Below, piece by piece: positions 9,752 through 18,531 of a stretch of DNA of 64,000 nucleotides. The DNA is taken from positions 10,077-74,076 of the forward strand of contig URHG01000009.1 of the NCBI GenBank assembly GCA_900547555.1. Direction: 5' to 3'. This DNA is from an uncultured Porphyromonadaceae bacterium (lineage in GTDB: Bacteria > Bacteroidota > Bacteroidia > Bacteroidales > UBA11471). The translations under genes were made by a program, and so were the position numbers. Positions within the stretch are counted from its first letter, which is position 1. Each line of letters starts with the position of its first letter. Below the pieces are notes generated by a model that was not told the origin of the DNA, did no database searches, and saw nothing but the letters and a program-made list of their open reading frames with translations.

Positions 9752-10420
9752 TCACGATTTCAGGCGGGCTATGGGGGTTATGTTACCGGTGGTTTTATCG
9801 TTGAGATGAACCATGATTTCGGCATCGAGCGGCAGGTAGAGATCGACACGAGAACCGAATTTGATAAATCCGATGTGTTCATCGATTTGGCAGGTCTCCC
9901 CCGGTTCTGCGTATGTAACGATACGACGGGCGAGAGCGCCGGCAATCTGGCGCATGAGAATTTCTTGTCCGTTTTCTGCTTTTATGACAATGGTGGAACG
10001 CTCGTTTTCAGTACTCGACTTAGGCAACCATGCGGCCATATAACGGCCGTTTTGGTGGCTTACATGTATAATGCTTCCGTTCACGGGAGTCCAGTTGGCA
10101 TGGACGTTCATCAGATTCATGAATATCGATACTTGCAATCGTTTGTCGTGGAAGTATTCGTTTTCGACGACCTCTTCGGTAACGACTACTACTCCGTCGG
10201 CAGGAGCAACGACCATGTTTTTTTGCTCTCCCGGAAAGTGCCGGCGGGGAGAGCGGAAAAAGTTGAGCACCAAAAAGAAAACGACGGCCGATGCGATGAA
10301 AATGATAAGATTCAGAATGCGTATAGGGCAAAAATAATAGAGTAACCCATCTATAATGAGCAATATGAGGAATAAGACGAGCAGTATGTTTCTTCCTTCT
10401 CTATGTATTTTGACTTTCAT
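9752..10420 (-). CDS. psd: Phosphatidylserine decarboxylase proenzyme
   Basis: 222 residues of the short Psd type. It converts phosphatidylserine to phosphatidylethanolamine. An N-terminal membrane hairpin (about 12-50) is followed by the catalytic domain. Self-cleavage at Gly189-Ser190 (FGSRVD) would give a 33-residue alpha chain with an N-terminal pyruvoyl group. His in NVHANW and the PADG stretch are conserved family features. I took the ATG at 10418-10420 (MKVKIHREG). The open frame continues far upstream, but a consensus promoter at 10458-10488 lies within that extension and the extra sequence is antisense to another gene. First gene of the psd-pssA-DUF4834 operon. Confidence 0.93.
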   Translation of the reverse strand: MKVKIHREGRNILLVLFLILLIIDGLLYYFCPIRILNLIIFIASAVVFFLVLNFFRSPRRHFPGEQKNMVVAPADGVVVVTEEVVENEYFHDKRLQVSIFMNLMNVHANWTPVNGSIIHVSHQNGRYMAAWLPKSSTENERSTIVIKAENGQEILMRQIAGALARRIVTYAEPGETCQIDEHIGFIKFGSRVDLYLPLDAEIMVHLNDKTTGNITPIARLKS

Positions 10421-10457
10421 TTTTGTTTGAGATAATGTTTTTTGCGTATAATTTCTA

Positions 10458-10488
10458 CAAAGGTAGAGAGATTTTATGTAACGGCAAA
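10458..10488 (-). promoter_or_regulatory. Promoter of the psd operon
   Basis: Read on the minus strand: -33 TTTG (10485-10488), a 19-base spacer, -7 TACCTTTG (10458-10465). Both boxes and the spacing match the Bacteroidota sigma-ABfr consensus. The leader to the psd ATG is about 30 bases. Confidence 0.85.
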
Positions 10489-10615
10489 ACAACTTTTTTA
10501 AAATCTTATATTTTCGATGAGGGGTGTATGGGCGCATCTCTTTTTGTTTTTTGATATTTTCTCGGAGAGTTATGATATTATGGTGTAGAACGCAGTCGGC
10601 GTTTCTTTTTTTATG

Positions 10616-10623
10616 TATCTTTG
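10616..10623 (+). promoter_or_regulatory. -7 box (TATCTTTG) for the RluA-family gene
   Basis: Exact TAnnTTTG about 95 bases before the ATG at 10718. No TTTG at the -33 position. Confidence 0.6.
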
Positions 10624-10717
10624 CAAGGATTCGAAAGCGGCAGGCGGCATTCGATATAGCAATGATGGTATTTTTTGCTTCGCGGCTTGTTTTGCTTTTT
10701 TGTAAAATGTGTTGATT

Positions 10718-11623
10718 ATGGAGAAGAAAAACAGGAGAGGCCGTCGCGGGCCCGATAAGATACAAGTATTTAAAGTGCAAAAGGACATGCCTTTGTTTGA
10801 ATTTTTGTTGGAAACATTTGCCGATAGAAGTAAAACAACGGTTAAGTCGTATCTTGCCCATCGTCAGATTGCGGTGAATAATACCCCGACGACGAAATTC
10901 GATACACCGTTGCATGCGGGAGATGAAGTAACGGTCAATTTTACGAGAGGGTATAAGGAGTTCCGCCACCCTCGTCTGCGCATTGTGTACGAAGACGAAT
11001 TTCTCATCGTCGTAGATAAGGGATACGGATTGCTCTCCATGTCGACCGATCGTATCAAGGCCAATACGGCCTACCATATACTCAGTGATTATGTGCGTAG
11101 GGATAACCCTGCGAATCGTATTTTTATCCTGCATCGTCTTGATAGAGATACCTCGGGGCTGATGATGTTTGCCAAAAGTCAGGGTATACAGGAAAAAATG
11201 CAGCGTTCGTGGAACGATATGGTTCTCGATCGTCGGTATGTTGCAGTGGTCGAAGGCGAGCCTTCTCCGTCGAAAGGGGAGGTGGCTTCGTATCTGAAAG
11301 AAAATTCGGCTTTTCATGTCTATTCGACCGATGACAAGGAGAACGGACAGTATGCCCTCACGAGATATGAAGTTTTGGCTACTAACGGCCGTTATTCGTT
11401 GGTGGAGTTGCAGTTGGCGACCGGTCGTAAGAATCAGATACGTGTGCACATGCAGGACCTCGGACATAGTATTGCCGGAGACCGTAAATACGGGGCTGCA
11501 AGCAATCCATTAGGGCGCTTGTCTTTGCATGCCAGCCGGTTGCGTTTTGTGCACCCCGTTACCCGTCGCGATATGCTGTTTGAAACTCCGATTCCGGCCG
11601 GATTCCAACGTGTTGTGCGGTAA
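10718..11623 (+). CDS. RluA-family pseudouridine synthase
   Basis: 301 residues. It isomerises uridine to pseudouridine in rRNA. An S4-type RNA-binding domain (about 25-75, KSYLAHRQIAVNN) precedes the catalytic domain. The active-site motif HRLDRDTSG has the catalytic Asp at 142; ATGRKNQIRVHM and GDRKYG are also diagnostic. The exact target base (RluC/D-like) cannot be assigned. I took the ATG at 10718 in place of the in-frame TTG at 10709. It is a monocistronic unit divergent from psd, with about 300 bases of shared upstream DNA that hold only the two promoters. Confidence 0.9.
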   Translation: MEKKNRRGRRGPDKIQVFKVQKDMPLFEFLLETFADRSKTTVKSYLAHRQIAVNNTPTTKFDTPLHAGDEVTVNFTRGYKEFRHPRLRIVYEDEFLIVVDKGYGLLSMSTDRIKANTAYHILSDYVRRDNPANRIFILHRLDRDTSGLMMFAKSQGIQEKMQRSWNDMVLDRRYVAVVEGEPSPSKGEVASYLKENSAFHVYSTDDKENGQYALTRYEVLATNGRYSLVELQLATGRKNQIRVHMQDLGHSIAGDRKYGAASNPLGRLSLHASRLRFVHPVTRRDMLFETPIPAGFQRVVR

Positions 11624-11662
11624 AAAGGCGATAAAAACACTCCGGGAAATAAATAATCTTAT

Positions 11663-11670
11663 TATCTTTG
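11663..11670 (+). promoter_or_regulatory. -7 box (TATCTTTG) for pheT
   Basis: Exact consensus, about 137 bases before pheT, giving an unusually long leader. A short open frame from the ATG at 11699 to the TAG at 11780-11782 lies in that leader. Confidence 0.6.
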
Positions 11671-11807
11671 CATGCCTGAATCAAGGTCGGGTAAACCCAT
11701 GTTGTCGAAGCATGAGTGCGATCCTTTTCTCGAAAGGTCAAAGCGAAATAAACTGGACGGTTTTACCGATTCGTATATTTAGTAAAAAGTGAAATAAATC
11801 ATAAGTT

Positions 11808-14270
11808 ATGAATATCTCTTATAATTGGTTGAAAGATTATCTCGACTTTTCGTTGACACCCGAAGAAGTCTCCTCGGCTCTTACTTCCATAGGTCTTGAA
11901 ACCGGAGGAATAGAAGAAGTGCAAGCCGTGAAAGGAGGCCTCGAAGGGCTGGTTATAGGAAAAGTCCTTACGTGTGAGGCTCACCCCAATTCCGACCATT
12001 TGCATATTACGACTGTGGATTTGGGAGACGGTGTTCCCACACAGATCGTTTGCGGCGCACCCAATGTCGCTGCCGGTCAGCATGTCGTGGTAGCGACTAT
12101 CGGAACGGTCCTTTATGCAGGCGAAGAAAGCTTTACAATCAAGAAATCGAAAATACGCGGAGTCGAAAGCAACGGTATGATATGTGCCGAAGATGAAATC
12201 GGAATCGGTACATCGCACGATGGTATCATTGTATTGCCCGAAAGTGCCGTACCCGGGACTCCGGCGAAGAAATATTATAACCTCGAAAGCGATTATGTGT
12301 TGGAGGTCGATATTACTCCCAATCGTATCGATGCGGCTTCACATTACGGTGTAGCCCGCGATTTGGCCGCATGGCTCAAACAAAACGGTTATCCCTATGC
12401 TTTGAGACGTCCGTCGGTCGATAATTTTAAAATCGACGATCCATCGGGAAAAGCCGTTTCGGTAACCGTCGAGAATGGCGATGCGTGTCCTCGGTACAGC
12501 GGTCTGACGATACGTAACGTGAAAGTGGCCGAGAGTCCCGAGTGGCTGCGTAAACATTTGTTGGCTATCGGTTTGCGCCCCATCAATAATATCGTGGATA
12601 TAACCAACTATTTGCTGCATGAGACGGGACAACCGATGCACTGTTTCGATGTGGCACAGATTGCCGGTGAGAAAATCATCGTGAAGACCTTGCCCGAAGG
12701 TACGCCGTTTACGACGCTCGACGAGGTGGAACGTAAACTTTCCGACAAAGATCTGATGATTTGCAATGAACGTGAAGGTATGTGTATTGCCGGCGTATTC
12801 GGCGGTTTGCAATCGGGGGTTACGATGCAGACGACCGATGTCTTTCTCGAGTCGGCCTATTTCAATCCCATGTGGGTGCGTAAGACGGCACGTCGTCATG
12901 GCTTGAATACCGACTCGTCGTTCCGTTTCGAGCGGGGGGCCGATCCCAATAATACGTTGTATGTACTCAAACGTGCCGCTATGTTGGTGAAAGAATTGGC
13001 CGGCGGTGAGATTGTCGGCGATATTGTCGATGTCTATCCTCAGCCCATCAGCAATTATCCGGTAACCCTCGGTTATGACCATATCAATGCGTTGGTGGGA
13101 AAAGAAATTCCCGAAGATACGGTCAAGAGTATTCTTGCATCGCTCGAAATGGAGATCGTTGAAGAAAAAGACGGCGTATTGTCGTTGATGGTTCCGACCT
13201 ATCGGGTTGATGTGCGCCGGGACGTCGATGTGATCGAAGATATTTTGCGTATTTACGGTTATAATAATGTCGAATTTACCGATACAGTACATTCCAATCT
13301 CTCCTATAAGACAGCTACCGATAACAGTTTCGGGCTTCAGAATCTGATTGCCGAGCAGCTCGTCGGTTGTGGGTTCAACGAAATTATGAATAACTCGTTG
13401 ACTAAATCATCGTACTACACCGATCTGAACGTTTATCCCGAATCTCATTGCGTGAAATTGATGAATCCGTTGAGTGCCGACCTCAGTGTCATGCGCCAGA
13501 CCCTTCTCTTCGGCGGATTGGAGAGTGTCGCCCACAATATCAATCGTCGTCGTCCCGACTTACATTTGTTCGAGTTCGGAAACTGTTATTCGTTCGATCC
13601 CGAGGCCGATGCGTCTCAGAAAGTTTTGAATCCTTATCGCGAATCGATGCATCTTGGGTTGTGGATTACCGGAAATCGTGTGTCGGGAAATTGGGCACAT
13701 GCCGATGAGAAAACGAACGTGTTCGAACTCAAAGCCTATGTAGAAAACATTTTTACCCGTTTAGGGGTAGAGAGCGGACGTATCGTAATGACGCAGACGG
13801 CCGATGAACTTTTCTCGGCAGCTTTGGATATAGCGACTCGCGATGGGAAAGAACTCGGACGAGTGGGTATCGTATCGGGCAAGATCCTGAGAAAATTCGG
13901 TATCGATGTCGAAGTATGTTTCGCCGATTTGCATTGGACGTTGCTTATGCGATTGATGGGAAAGAAAGTTACATTTACCGATATTCCCAAATACCCTTCC
14001 GTAAAACGCGACTTGGCCTTGTTGCTCGATAAGAAAATCACGTTTGCCGAAGTCGAGAAAGTAGCTCTCGAATCGGAGAAAAAACTGATTAGAGAAGTAA
14101 CGCTTTTCGATGTGTATGAAGGAAAGAATCTGCCCGAAGGCAAGAAGTCGTATGCCATATCCTTGTTGTTGCAAGACGAGACCAAGACTCTCAACGATAA
14201 GCAGATCGAGCATATCATGAGTCGTGTCGTAGCAAATTTGCAGAATAAGTTGGGTGCATCATTGAGATAA
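11808..14270 (+). CDS. pheT: Phenylalanine--tRNA ligase beta subunit
   Basis: 820 residues, the full length expected for bacterial PheT. It pairs with PheS (not in this window) to charge tRNA-Phe. Visible domains: N-terminal MNISYNWLKDYL start and tRNA-binding EMAP-like domain (about 40-150, HPNSDHLHIT, SNGMICAEDE), B3/B4 editing domain (about 210-380, GLRPINNIVDITNY), B5 (about 400-475), catalytic-like core (about 485-690), and a C-terminal anticodon-binding FDX-ACB domain (about 727-820, KYPSVKRDLALLLD). It is followed after 35 bases by yebC. The separate location of pheT from pheS is usual in this phylum. Confidence 0.97.
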   Translation: MNISYNWLKDYLDFSLTPEEVSSALTSIGLETGGIEEVQAVKGGLEGLVIGKVLTCEAHPNSDHLHITTVDLGDGVPTQIVCGAPNVAAGQHVVVATIGTVLYAGEESFTIKKSKIRGVESNGMICAEDEIGIGTSHDGIIVLPESAVPGTPAKKYYNLESDYVLEVDITPNRIDAASHYGVARDLAAWLKQNGYPYALRRPSVDNFKIDDPSGKAVSVTVENGDACPRYSGLTIRNVKVAESPEWLRKHLLAIGLRPINNIVDITNYLLHETGQPMHCFDVAQIAGEKIIVKTLPEGTPFTTLDEVERKLSDKDLMICNEREGMCIAGVFGGLQSGVTMQTTDVFLESAYFNPMWVRKTARRHGLNTDSSFRFERGADPNNTLYVLKRAAMLVKELAGGEIVGDIVDVYPQPISNYPVTLGYDHINALVGKEIPEDTVKSILASLEMEIVEEKDGVLSLMVPTYRVDVRRDVDVIEDILRIYGYNNVEFTDTVHSNLSYKTATDNSFGLQNLIAEQLVGCGFNEIMNNSLTKSSYYTDLNVYPESHCVKLMNPLSADLSVMRQTLLFGGLESVAHNINRRRPDLHLFEFGNCYSFDPEADASQKVLNPYRESMHLGLWITGNRVSGNWAHADEKTNVFELKAYVENIFTRLGVESGRIVMTQTADELFSAALDIATRDGKELGRVGIVSGKILRKFGIDVEVCFADLHWTLLMRLMGKKVTFTDIPKYPSVKRDLALLLDKKITFAEVEKVALESEKKLIREVTLFDVYEGKNLPEGKKSYAISLLLQDETKTLNDKQIEHIMSRVVANLQNKLGASLR

Positions 14271-14305
14271 ATTCATTTACAATAAAATAAAAAGAAAATA
14301 CCAAT

Positions 14306-15031
14306 ATGGGAAGAGCATTTGAATACCGAAAAGCCCGCAAACTCAAACGTTGGGGCAACATGGCACGTACCTTTACCAAACTCGGAAAAGAAATTTCTAT
14401 TGCAGTAAAAGCCAGTGGTCCCGATCCCGATGCCAATCCTCGTTTGCGTGTGCTTATGCAGAATGCCAAGGCAGCCAATATGCCCAAAGAAAATGTCGAA
14501 CGTGCAATCAAGAAAGCAACCTCGAAAGATGAGGGCGATTATAAAGAAGTCCTTTTCGAGGGATATGGCCCTTACGGTATCGCCATTGTTGTAGAAACGG
14601 CGACGGATAATAACAATCGTACCGTAGCCAATGTCCGTAGTTATTTCAATAAATTCGGAGGATCGCTCGGGACGTCGGGAAGCCTTTCTTTCCTTTTTGA
14701 ACATAAGAGCGTGTTCCATGTCAAACCCAAAGACGGTGTGTCTCTCGAAGATCTCGAACTTGAATTGATCGATTTCGGTGTCGACGAGGTCGATGCCGAT
14801 GAAGAAGAAATCGTAATCTACGGAGAGTTCGAGTCGTTCAATGCCATACAGAAATATCTCGAAGACAATGGCTTTGAAATTGCCAGTGCCGAGTTCGAAC
14901 GCATACCTAACGACACGAAAGAGGTTACCGACGAACAACGAGCTCAAATCGAAAAGCTTATCGAACGTATTGAGGAAGACGAAGATGTACAGAATGTATT
15001 CCACAATATGAAGGAAAGCGAAGAGGAGTAA
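14306..15031 (+). CDS. YebC/PmpR-family DNA-binding regulator (TACO1 family)
   Basis: 241 residues, normal family length. The N-terminal MGRAFEYRKARKLKRWGNMARTF-like basic region (here in two parts), the motif NPRLRVLMQNAKAANMPKEN and the GYGPYGIAIVVE core are diagnostic. YebC proteins are described as transcriptional regulators and, more recently, as factors that help ribosomes through difficult stretches. It sits 35 bases after pheT and ends at a strong terminator, so the two are probably co-transcribed. Confidence 0.93.
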   Translation: MGRAFEYRKARKLKRWGNMARTFTKLGKEISIAVKASGPDPDANPRLRVLMQNAKAANMPKENVERAIKKATSKDEGDYKEVLFEGYGPYGIAIVVETATDNNNRTVANVRSYFNKFGGSLGTSGSLSFLFEHKSVFHVKPKDGVSLEDLELELIDFGVDEVDADEEEIVIYGEFESFNAIQKYLEDNGFEIASAEFERIPNDTKEVTDEQRAQIEKLIERIEEDEDVQNVFHNMKESEEE

Positions 15032-15063
15032 AATTGCCGTTTCTCGAAAACTTGATATTTGTG

Positions 15064-15096
15064 CGACCGGCAAACTTAAATTGCCGGTCGTTTTTC
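15064..15096 (+). terminator. Terminator after yebC
   Basis: A perfect 10-bp stem CGACCGGCAA / TTGCCGGTCG, a 7-base loop, then TTTTTCTTTT. Confidence 0.9.
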
Positions 15097-15112
15097 TTTT
15101 ATATTTAGAAAA

Positions 15113-15118
15113 AGGAGG
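15113..15118 (+). promoter_or_regulatory. Strong Shine-Dalgarno (AGGAGG)
   Basis: A perfect anti-16S match 8 bases before the ATG at 15127. It decides between two in-frame starts and stands out from the SD-poor neighbours. Confidence 0.7.
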
Positions 15119-15126
15119 AGGTGCGT

Positions 15127-15573
15127 ATGAGACGTTTTCTTATAGGATTATGTATGGTAGGCATCGTGTCTTCTTGTCAAAGGATTGACAACGAAGCTGT
15201 GTGGGGTGCCTTATATGCACAAGAGACCGATACCTCGTTAGTGAAAAAATATGTGGGTGAAAATCGTTTTATCGATGTAGATATGTATGCAGTGGCCCGT
15301 ACGGTATGGGAGGGAGAGAAAGTCGATGCCGATGTTATGGCTCAGGTCAAGGTCGCGCTTTACCGCTATTTTTCTCATGTGCGTATCGAGCGGGACAAAT
15401 ATGTGTGCGATTTGACATCGGGAAAAGAAATCTCCGTTTCATCTCGGGTATTTACCGCTTTGCAGGAGAATTTGGAAGAAATGAACGTCGGTGTGGCGGA
15501 GATGCGCAAACGCGATACGGAATTGGTGCTCCCTGCGGTGAACGAGGCTTACCTTCGCTCTTTGTTACAATAA
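15127..15573 (+). CDS. Small lipoprotein of unknown function
   Basis: 148 residues. A short signal peptide ends in a lipobox, IVSSC with Cys17, so the mature protein is a lipoprotein. The remainder is predicted helical and charged, with no family that I recognise. The ATG at 15127 is chosen over the GTG at 15121 because an AGGAGG sequence at 15113-15118 stands 8 bases before it. That is an unusually good Shine-Dalgarno for this phylum, where most genes lack one. It lies alone between two terminators; a promoter was not evident. Confidence 0.72.
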   Translation: MRRFLIGLCMVGIVSSCQRIDNEAVWGALYAQETDTSLVKKYVGENRFIDVDMYAVARTVWEGEKVDADVMAQVKVALYRYFSHVRIERDKYVCDLTSGKEISVSSRVFTALQENLEEMNVGVAEMRKRDTELVLPAVNEAYLRSLLQ

Positions 15574-15575
15574 AA

Positions 15576-15603
15576 AAAGGCATCTGTAAAAACAGATGCC
15601 TTT
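15576..15603. terminator. Bidirectional terminator
   Basis: A perfect 12-bp stem AAAGGCATCTGT / ACAGATGCCTTT with a 4-base loop between the lipoprotein gene (plus) and prmA (minus). A-rich and T-rich flanks serve the minus-strand gene best. Confidence 0.85.
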
Positions 15604-15607
15604 ACGC

Positions 15608-16453
15608 TTATTCTTTCTCGAATCGGGCGGCGACCCAATTGTTTTTTTCCAAATGCTTTTTGTAATGCAGACCGTACTGCTCGGCGCACTCTTGCAAAAT
15701 CGGTAGGTCTTGAATATAAAATCCGCTCATATAGATTGTGCTGCCTGCGTGCATGACCGATGCGTATGCCTGCATGTTGTCGAGATGTATATTTCGGTTG
15801 ATGTTGGCGAGAATGGTATCGAATGAGAGACCCGTATGAAGCAGATGTTTATCTCCCAACAACACCTCGATACGGTCGGTTCCATTGAGGCGTATGTTTT
15901 CTTTTGCATTTTCGTAAGCCCATTCGTCTATGTCGATTGCCGTAACATGTTCGGCATTGCGCATACGGGCGAGTATGGCGAGAATCGCAGTCCCGCAACC
16001 CATATCGAGGACATTCTCTCCCTCGAAATCATGTCTCAATATCCATTCGAGCATGAGCGATGTCGTTTCATGATGGCCTGTCCCGAATGCCATTTTGGGA
16101 TCGATGACTATTTTGTAACGGACGTCGGGTATATCGGTATGGAATGTACTGTGTATTACGCATTCGTTATCGACTACGATAGGTTGGAAGTAGTGTTTTT
16201 CCCATTCTTCGTTCCAGTTTTGGTCGGCAAAATGTTTACAAGTCCAGTCGACTTTTGCGTCAATGGGCAGGTTGTCGATAATTTGTCGCAGAGCCGATTC
16301 GGAATATTTATTTTCGGGAATATAGGCACAGACACCTGTTGCATCGGGTACAAAACTGTCATATCCGGCCTCGGCCAGCAAAGCGGCGATGACGTCGGTA
16401 ACCAATGATACGTCATCGGCTTTGACATTGAGTCGGATTTCGGTATATTTCAT
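15608..16453 (-). CDS. prmA: Ribosomal protein L11 methyltransferase
   Basis: 281 residues. It transfers methyl groups from S-adenosylmethionine to ribosomal protein L11. The N-terminal ferredoxin-like substrate domain (about 1-110) precedes a Rossmann methyltransferase domain with VLDMGCGTAILAI (SAM motif I), the FGTGHHETT loop typical of PrmA, and LANINRNIH (motif IV). The ATG at 16451-16453 (MKYTEIRL) is preferred; ten extra upstream codons would overlap the preceding gene's stop. It starts 10 bases after the TPR gene and is probably co-transcribed with it. Confidence 0.93.
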   Translation of the reverse strand: MKYTEIRLNVKADDVSLVTDVIAALLAEAGYDSFVPDATGVCAYIPENKYSESALRQIIDNLPIDAKVDWTCKHFADQNWNEEWEKHYFQPIVVDNECVIHSTFHTDIPDVRYKIVIDPKMAFGTGHHETTSLMLEWILRHDFEGENVLDMGCGTAILAILARMRNAEHVTAIDIDEWAYENAKENIRLNGTDRIEVLLGDKHLLHTGLSFDTILANINRNIHLDNMQAYASVMHAGSTIYMSGFYIQDLPILQECAEQYGLHYKKHLEKNNWVAARFEKE

Positions 16454-16463
16454 AAAATCGATA

Positions 16464-17207
16464 TTAAGATTTTCCGAGTTCATTCAGAATTCGGGGGTAC
16501 AAGACATTTTTGAGGTGAGGATATTCCGGATAGAGTTCCATCGCCTTACTGAAATATTCATGAGCTTTCTCGTAGTTTCCGTCTTTCTCTTCGACCAGTC
16601 CGAGAGTTATGATAAGTTGCAGATACATCCAGTTGTTGGTACGTAGGGCCTCGTTTCCCTCGTATAACTGCAATGCTTTTCGGTAATAATTCCTCGATAA
16701 TTGGGTATCTCCGCCGAAAACATTAGGCATGTAAAACAAGATATTCGCACTCCAAATATTTACATCGGGATCATCGGGAGATATTTTTTCGGCTTTATTG
16801 GCGCGTTGCAGCATACTGTGCGCCAAAGTTGTCGCTTTGAGGGGGGAGAGGGCGATTTGGAATCCCTGAAAATTGGCCATAAGACCTGACAACCGACCGT
16901 TTTCGGGATTTTCGTCGACCAGAGGTTTGATGATGGACAGGGCGTTGTCGAGAACTTTACGGGCGTGTTTCTTCTCTTTGAGGTCGATGAGGTGTCCCAC
17001 AAGTCCGTAATAGTATGAGAGCAGTTCTTCTTTATCTTCGAGAGATTGGCAGGCCGGGTCGTTTTTCATTGTATCGATGACACTTTCCCATTGCAGGATA
17101 TTTCCTGTAACGAACAAGTCGAAAGTTTTCTTTCTGTACGGGCTTTCTGCCCATATCGAGCCGATGAACAGGCAGGATAGAAGAATAAGTGTAAAAATTC
17201 TTTTCAT
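16464..17207 (-). CDS. Exported TPR-like protein
   Basis: 247 residues with a signal peptide (MKRIFTLILLSCLFIGSIWA, cleaved after AWA-like WAES). The mature part is helical. Its last third has a clear tetratricopeptide pattern (GNYEKAHEYFSKAMELYPEYP), and earlier helices are spaced similarly. It is probably periplasmic and would act by protein-protein contacts. It heads the two-gene unit with prmA. No specific partner is suggested by context. Confidence 0.75.
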   Translation of the reverse strand: MKRIFTLILLSCLFIGSIWAESPYRKKTFDLFVTGNILQWESVIDTMKNDPACQSLEDKEELLSYYYGLVGHLIDLKEKKHARKVLDNALSIIKPLVDENPENGRLSGLMANFQGFQIALSPLKATTLAHSMLQRANKAEKISPDDPDVNIWSANILFYMPNVFGGDTQLSRNYYRKALQLYEGNEALRTNNWMYLQLIITLGLVEEKDGNYEKAHEYFSKAMELYPEYPHLKNVLYPRILNELGKS

Positions 17208-17297
17208 AAAAAGGTTTTTAGGAAAGGCGTATATATCCCTCCCAAGAAACGACTTGGGTAAATGATGTCAGGGTATGATCGCCGTTAATTTTGGAGA

Positions 17298-17305
17298 CAA
17301 AGATA
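17298..17305 (-). promoter_or_regulatory. -7 box (TATCTTTG) for the TPR-prmA unit
   Basis: Exact consensus on the minus strand, about 90 bases before the TPR start. No matching -33 box. Confidence 0.6.
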
Positions 17306-17457
17306 CGATTTTTGTGCGGTTTTACGGTAGGAGTATATCGCTTTCCTTGTATAAAAAGATTTGTGATATGTCCGAAATTTCTTTTACATCGATGAAATAA
17401 AAATGTTTTTACGATTTTGAAGGGCATAGTCTCGAAGCACTCCTCTCTATGAAAATG

Positions 17458-18396
17458 TTACTCCGGGAATGCAAAAAGTTCGGTCGAGAGATACCGTTCT
17501 CCGGTATCGGGCAATAATACAACGATCAATTTTCCCTTGTTCTTTTCCCGGCAGGCCAAACGCAAGGCTGCACTTACGGCTGCCCCCGAAGAGATACCGG
17601 CCAGTACTCCGTCGCAAGCAACGAGTTCCCGTCCCATATGCAACGCATCTGTATCTGTTACACGTATCACTTCATCGACCAGTTTTTTACGGTAAATTTC
17701 CGGAACGAAACCGGCTCCGATTCCTTGTATTTTATGCGTTCCCGGCATTCCTCCCGAAAGGACCGGTGAAGAATCGGGTTCCACTGCTACGGCCCATACG
17801 GTCGGTTTATGGCGTTTCAATCCCTCCGAAACACCCATTAATGTTCCTCCCGTACCTACTCCGGCGACAAAAATATCAACTTCACCGTCGGTGTCCCGCC
17901 ATATCTCTTCGGCCGTACTGTTTCTATGGATTTCCGGATTGGCGGCATTCTCAAATTGCCGTAGCATGATTGCTCCGGTTATCGATCCCAATAATTCTTC
18001 GGCTTTTGCTATGGCTCCCGACATGCCTTTACTTCCTTCCGTAAGCACCAATTCTGCTCCCATAGCCCGTAGTAGCCGTTGCCGTTCAAGGCTCATTGTT
18101 TCGGGCATGGTAAGAATCGTTTTGTATCCTTTTACTCGGGCTATCCAAGCTATACCGACTCCTGTATTTCCGCTTGTCGGTTCGACGATCGTTGCCCCGG
18201 GCGATAGTATGCCCCGCACCTCGGCATCTTCTATCATCGATAATGCCGTGCGGTCTTTTACGCTACCGCCGGGATTGAAAGATTCCAGTTTGGCGGCGAT
18301 TCGGGCGTAAGCTCCATATTTTTGAGAAATACCTGTCAATTCGAGTAGTGGCGTATTTCCTATAAGGTCGGTCAGTTGTTTAGCAATACGGCTCAT
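17458..18396 (-). CDS. cysK: Cysteine synthase A
   Basis: 312 residues. A PLP enzyme that makes cysteine from O-acetylserine and sulfide. Lys47 in NPGGSVKDR binds PLP, PTSGNTG binds the phosphate/substrate carboxylate, and GTGGTLMGV and SSGAAVSAAL complete the fold-type II pattern. Length is normal. It stands alone, with a -7 box 24 bases upstream of the start. No obvious intrinsic terminator was found in the 150 bases after its stop. Confidence 0.93.
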   Translation of the reverse strand: MSRIAKQLTDLIGNTPLLELTGISQKYGAYARIAAKLESFNPGGSVKDRTALSMIEDAEVRGILSPGATIVEPTSGNTGVGIAWIARVKGYKTILTMPETMSLERQRLLRAMGAELVLTEGSKGMSGAIAKAEELLGSITGAIMLRQFENAANPEIHRNSTAEEIWRDTDGEVDIFVAGVGTGGTLMGVSEGLKRHKPTVWAVAVEPDSSPVLSGGMPGTHKIQGIGAGFVPEIYRKKLVDEVIRVTDTDALHMGRELVACDGVLAGISSGAAVSAALRLACREKNKGKLIVVLLPDTGERYLSTELFAFPE

Positions 18397-18419
18397 GATT
18401 CGTGTTTTTTTGATATATA

Positions 18420-18427
18420 CAAAAATA
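18420..18427 (-). promoter_or_regulatory. -7 box (TATTTTTG) for cysK
   Basis: Matches TAnnTTTG on the minus strand, about 24 bases before the ATG. No -33 TTTG at the expected place. Confidence 0.55.
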
Positions 18428-18531
18428 GAAAATTATATGTCATTCAGCCCGTTTTTATCTCAAAAACCGTATATGGAGAATTACTTTATTGGAAACGCTT
18501 TGCTCGGGTTCTCGTCGTACTCCTTTTGTCT

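Noticed and set aside
10421..11467. N-terminal extension of psd reaching 571 residues
   Set aside because: The extension runs through the consensus psd promoter and is antisense to the pseudouridine synthase gene.
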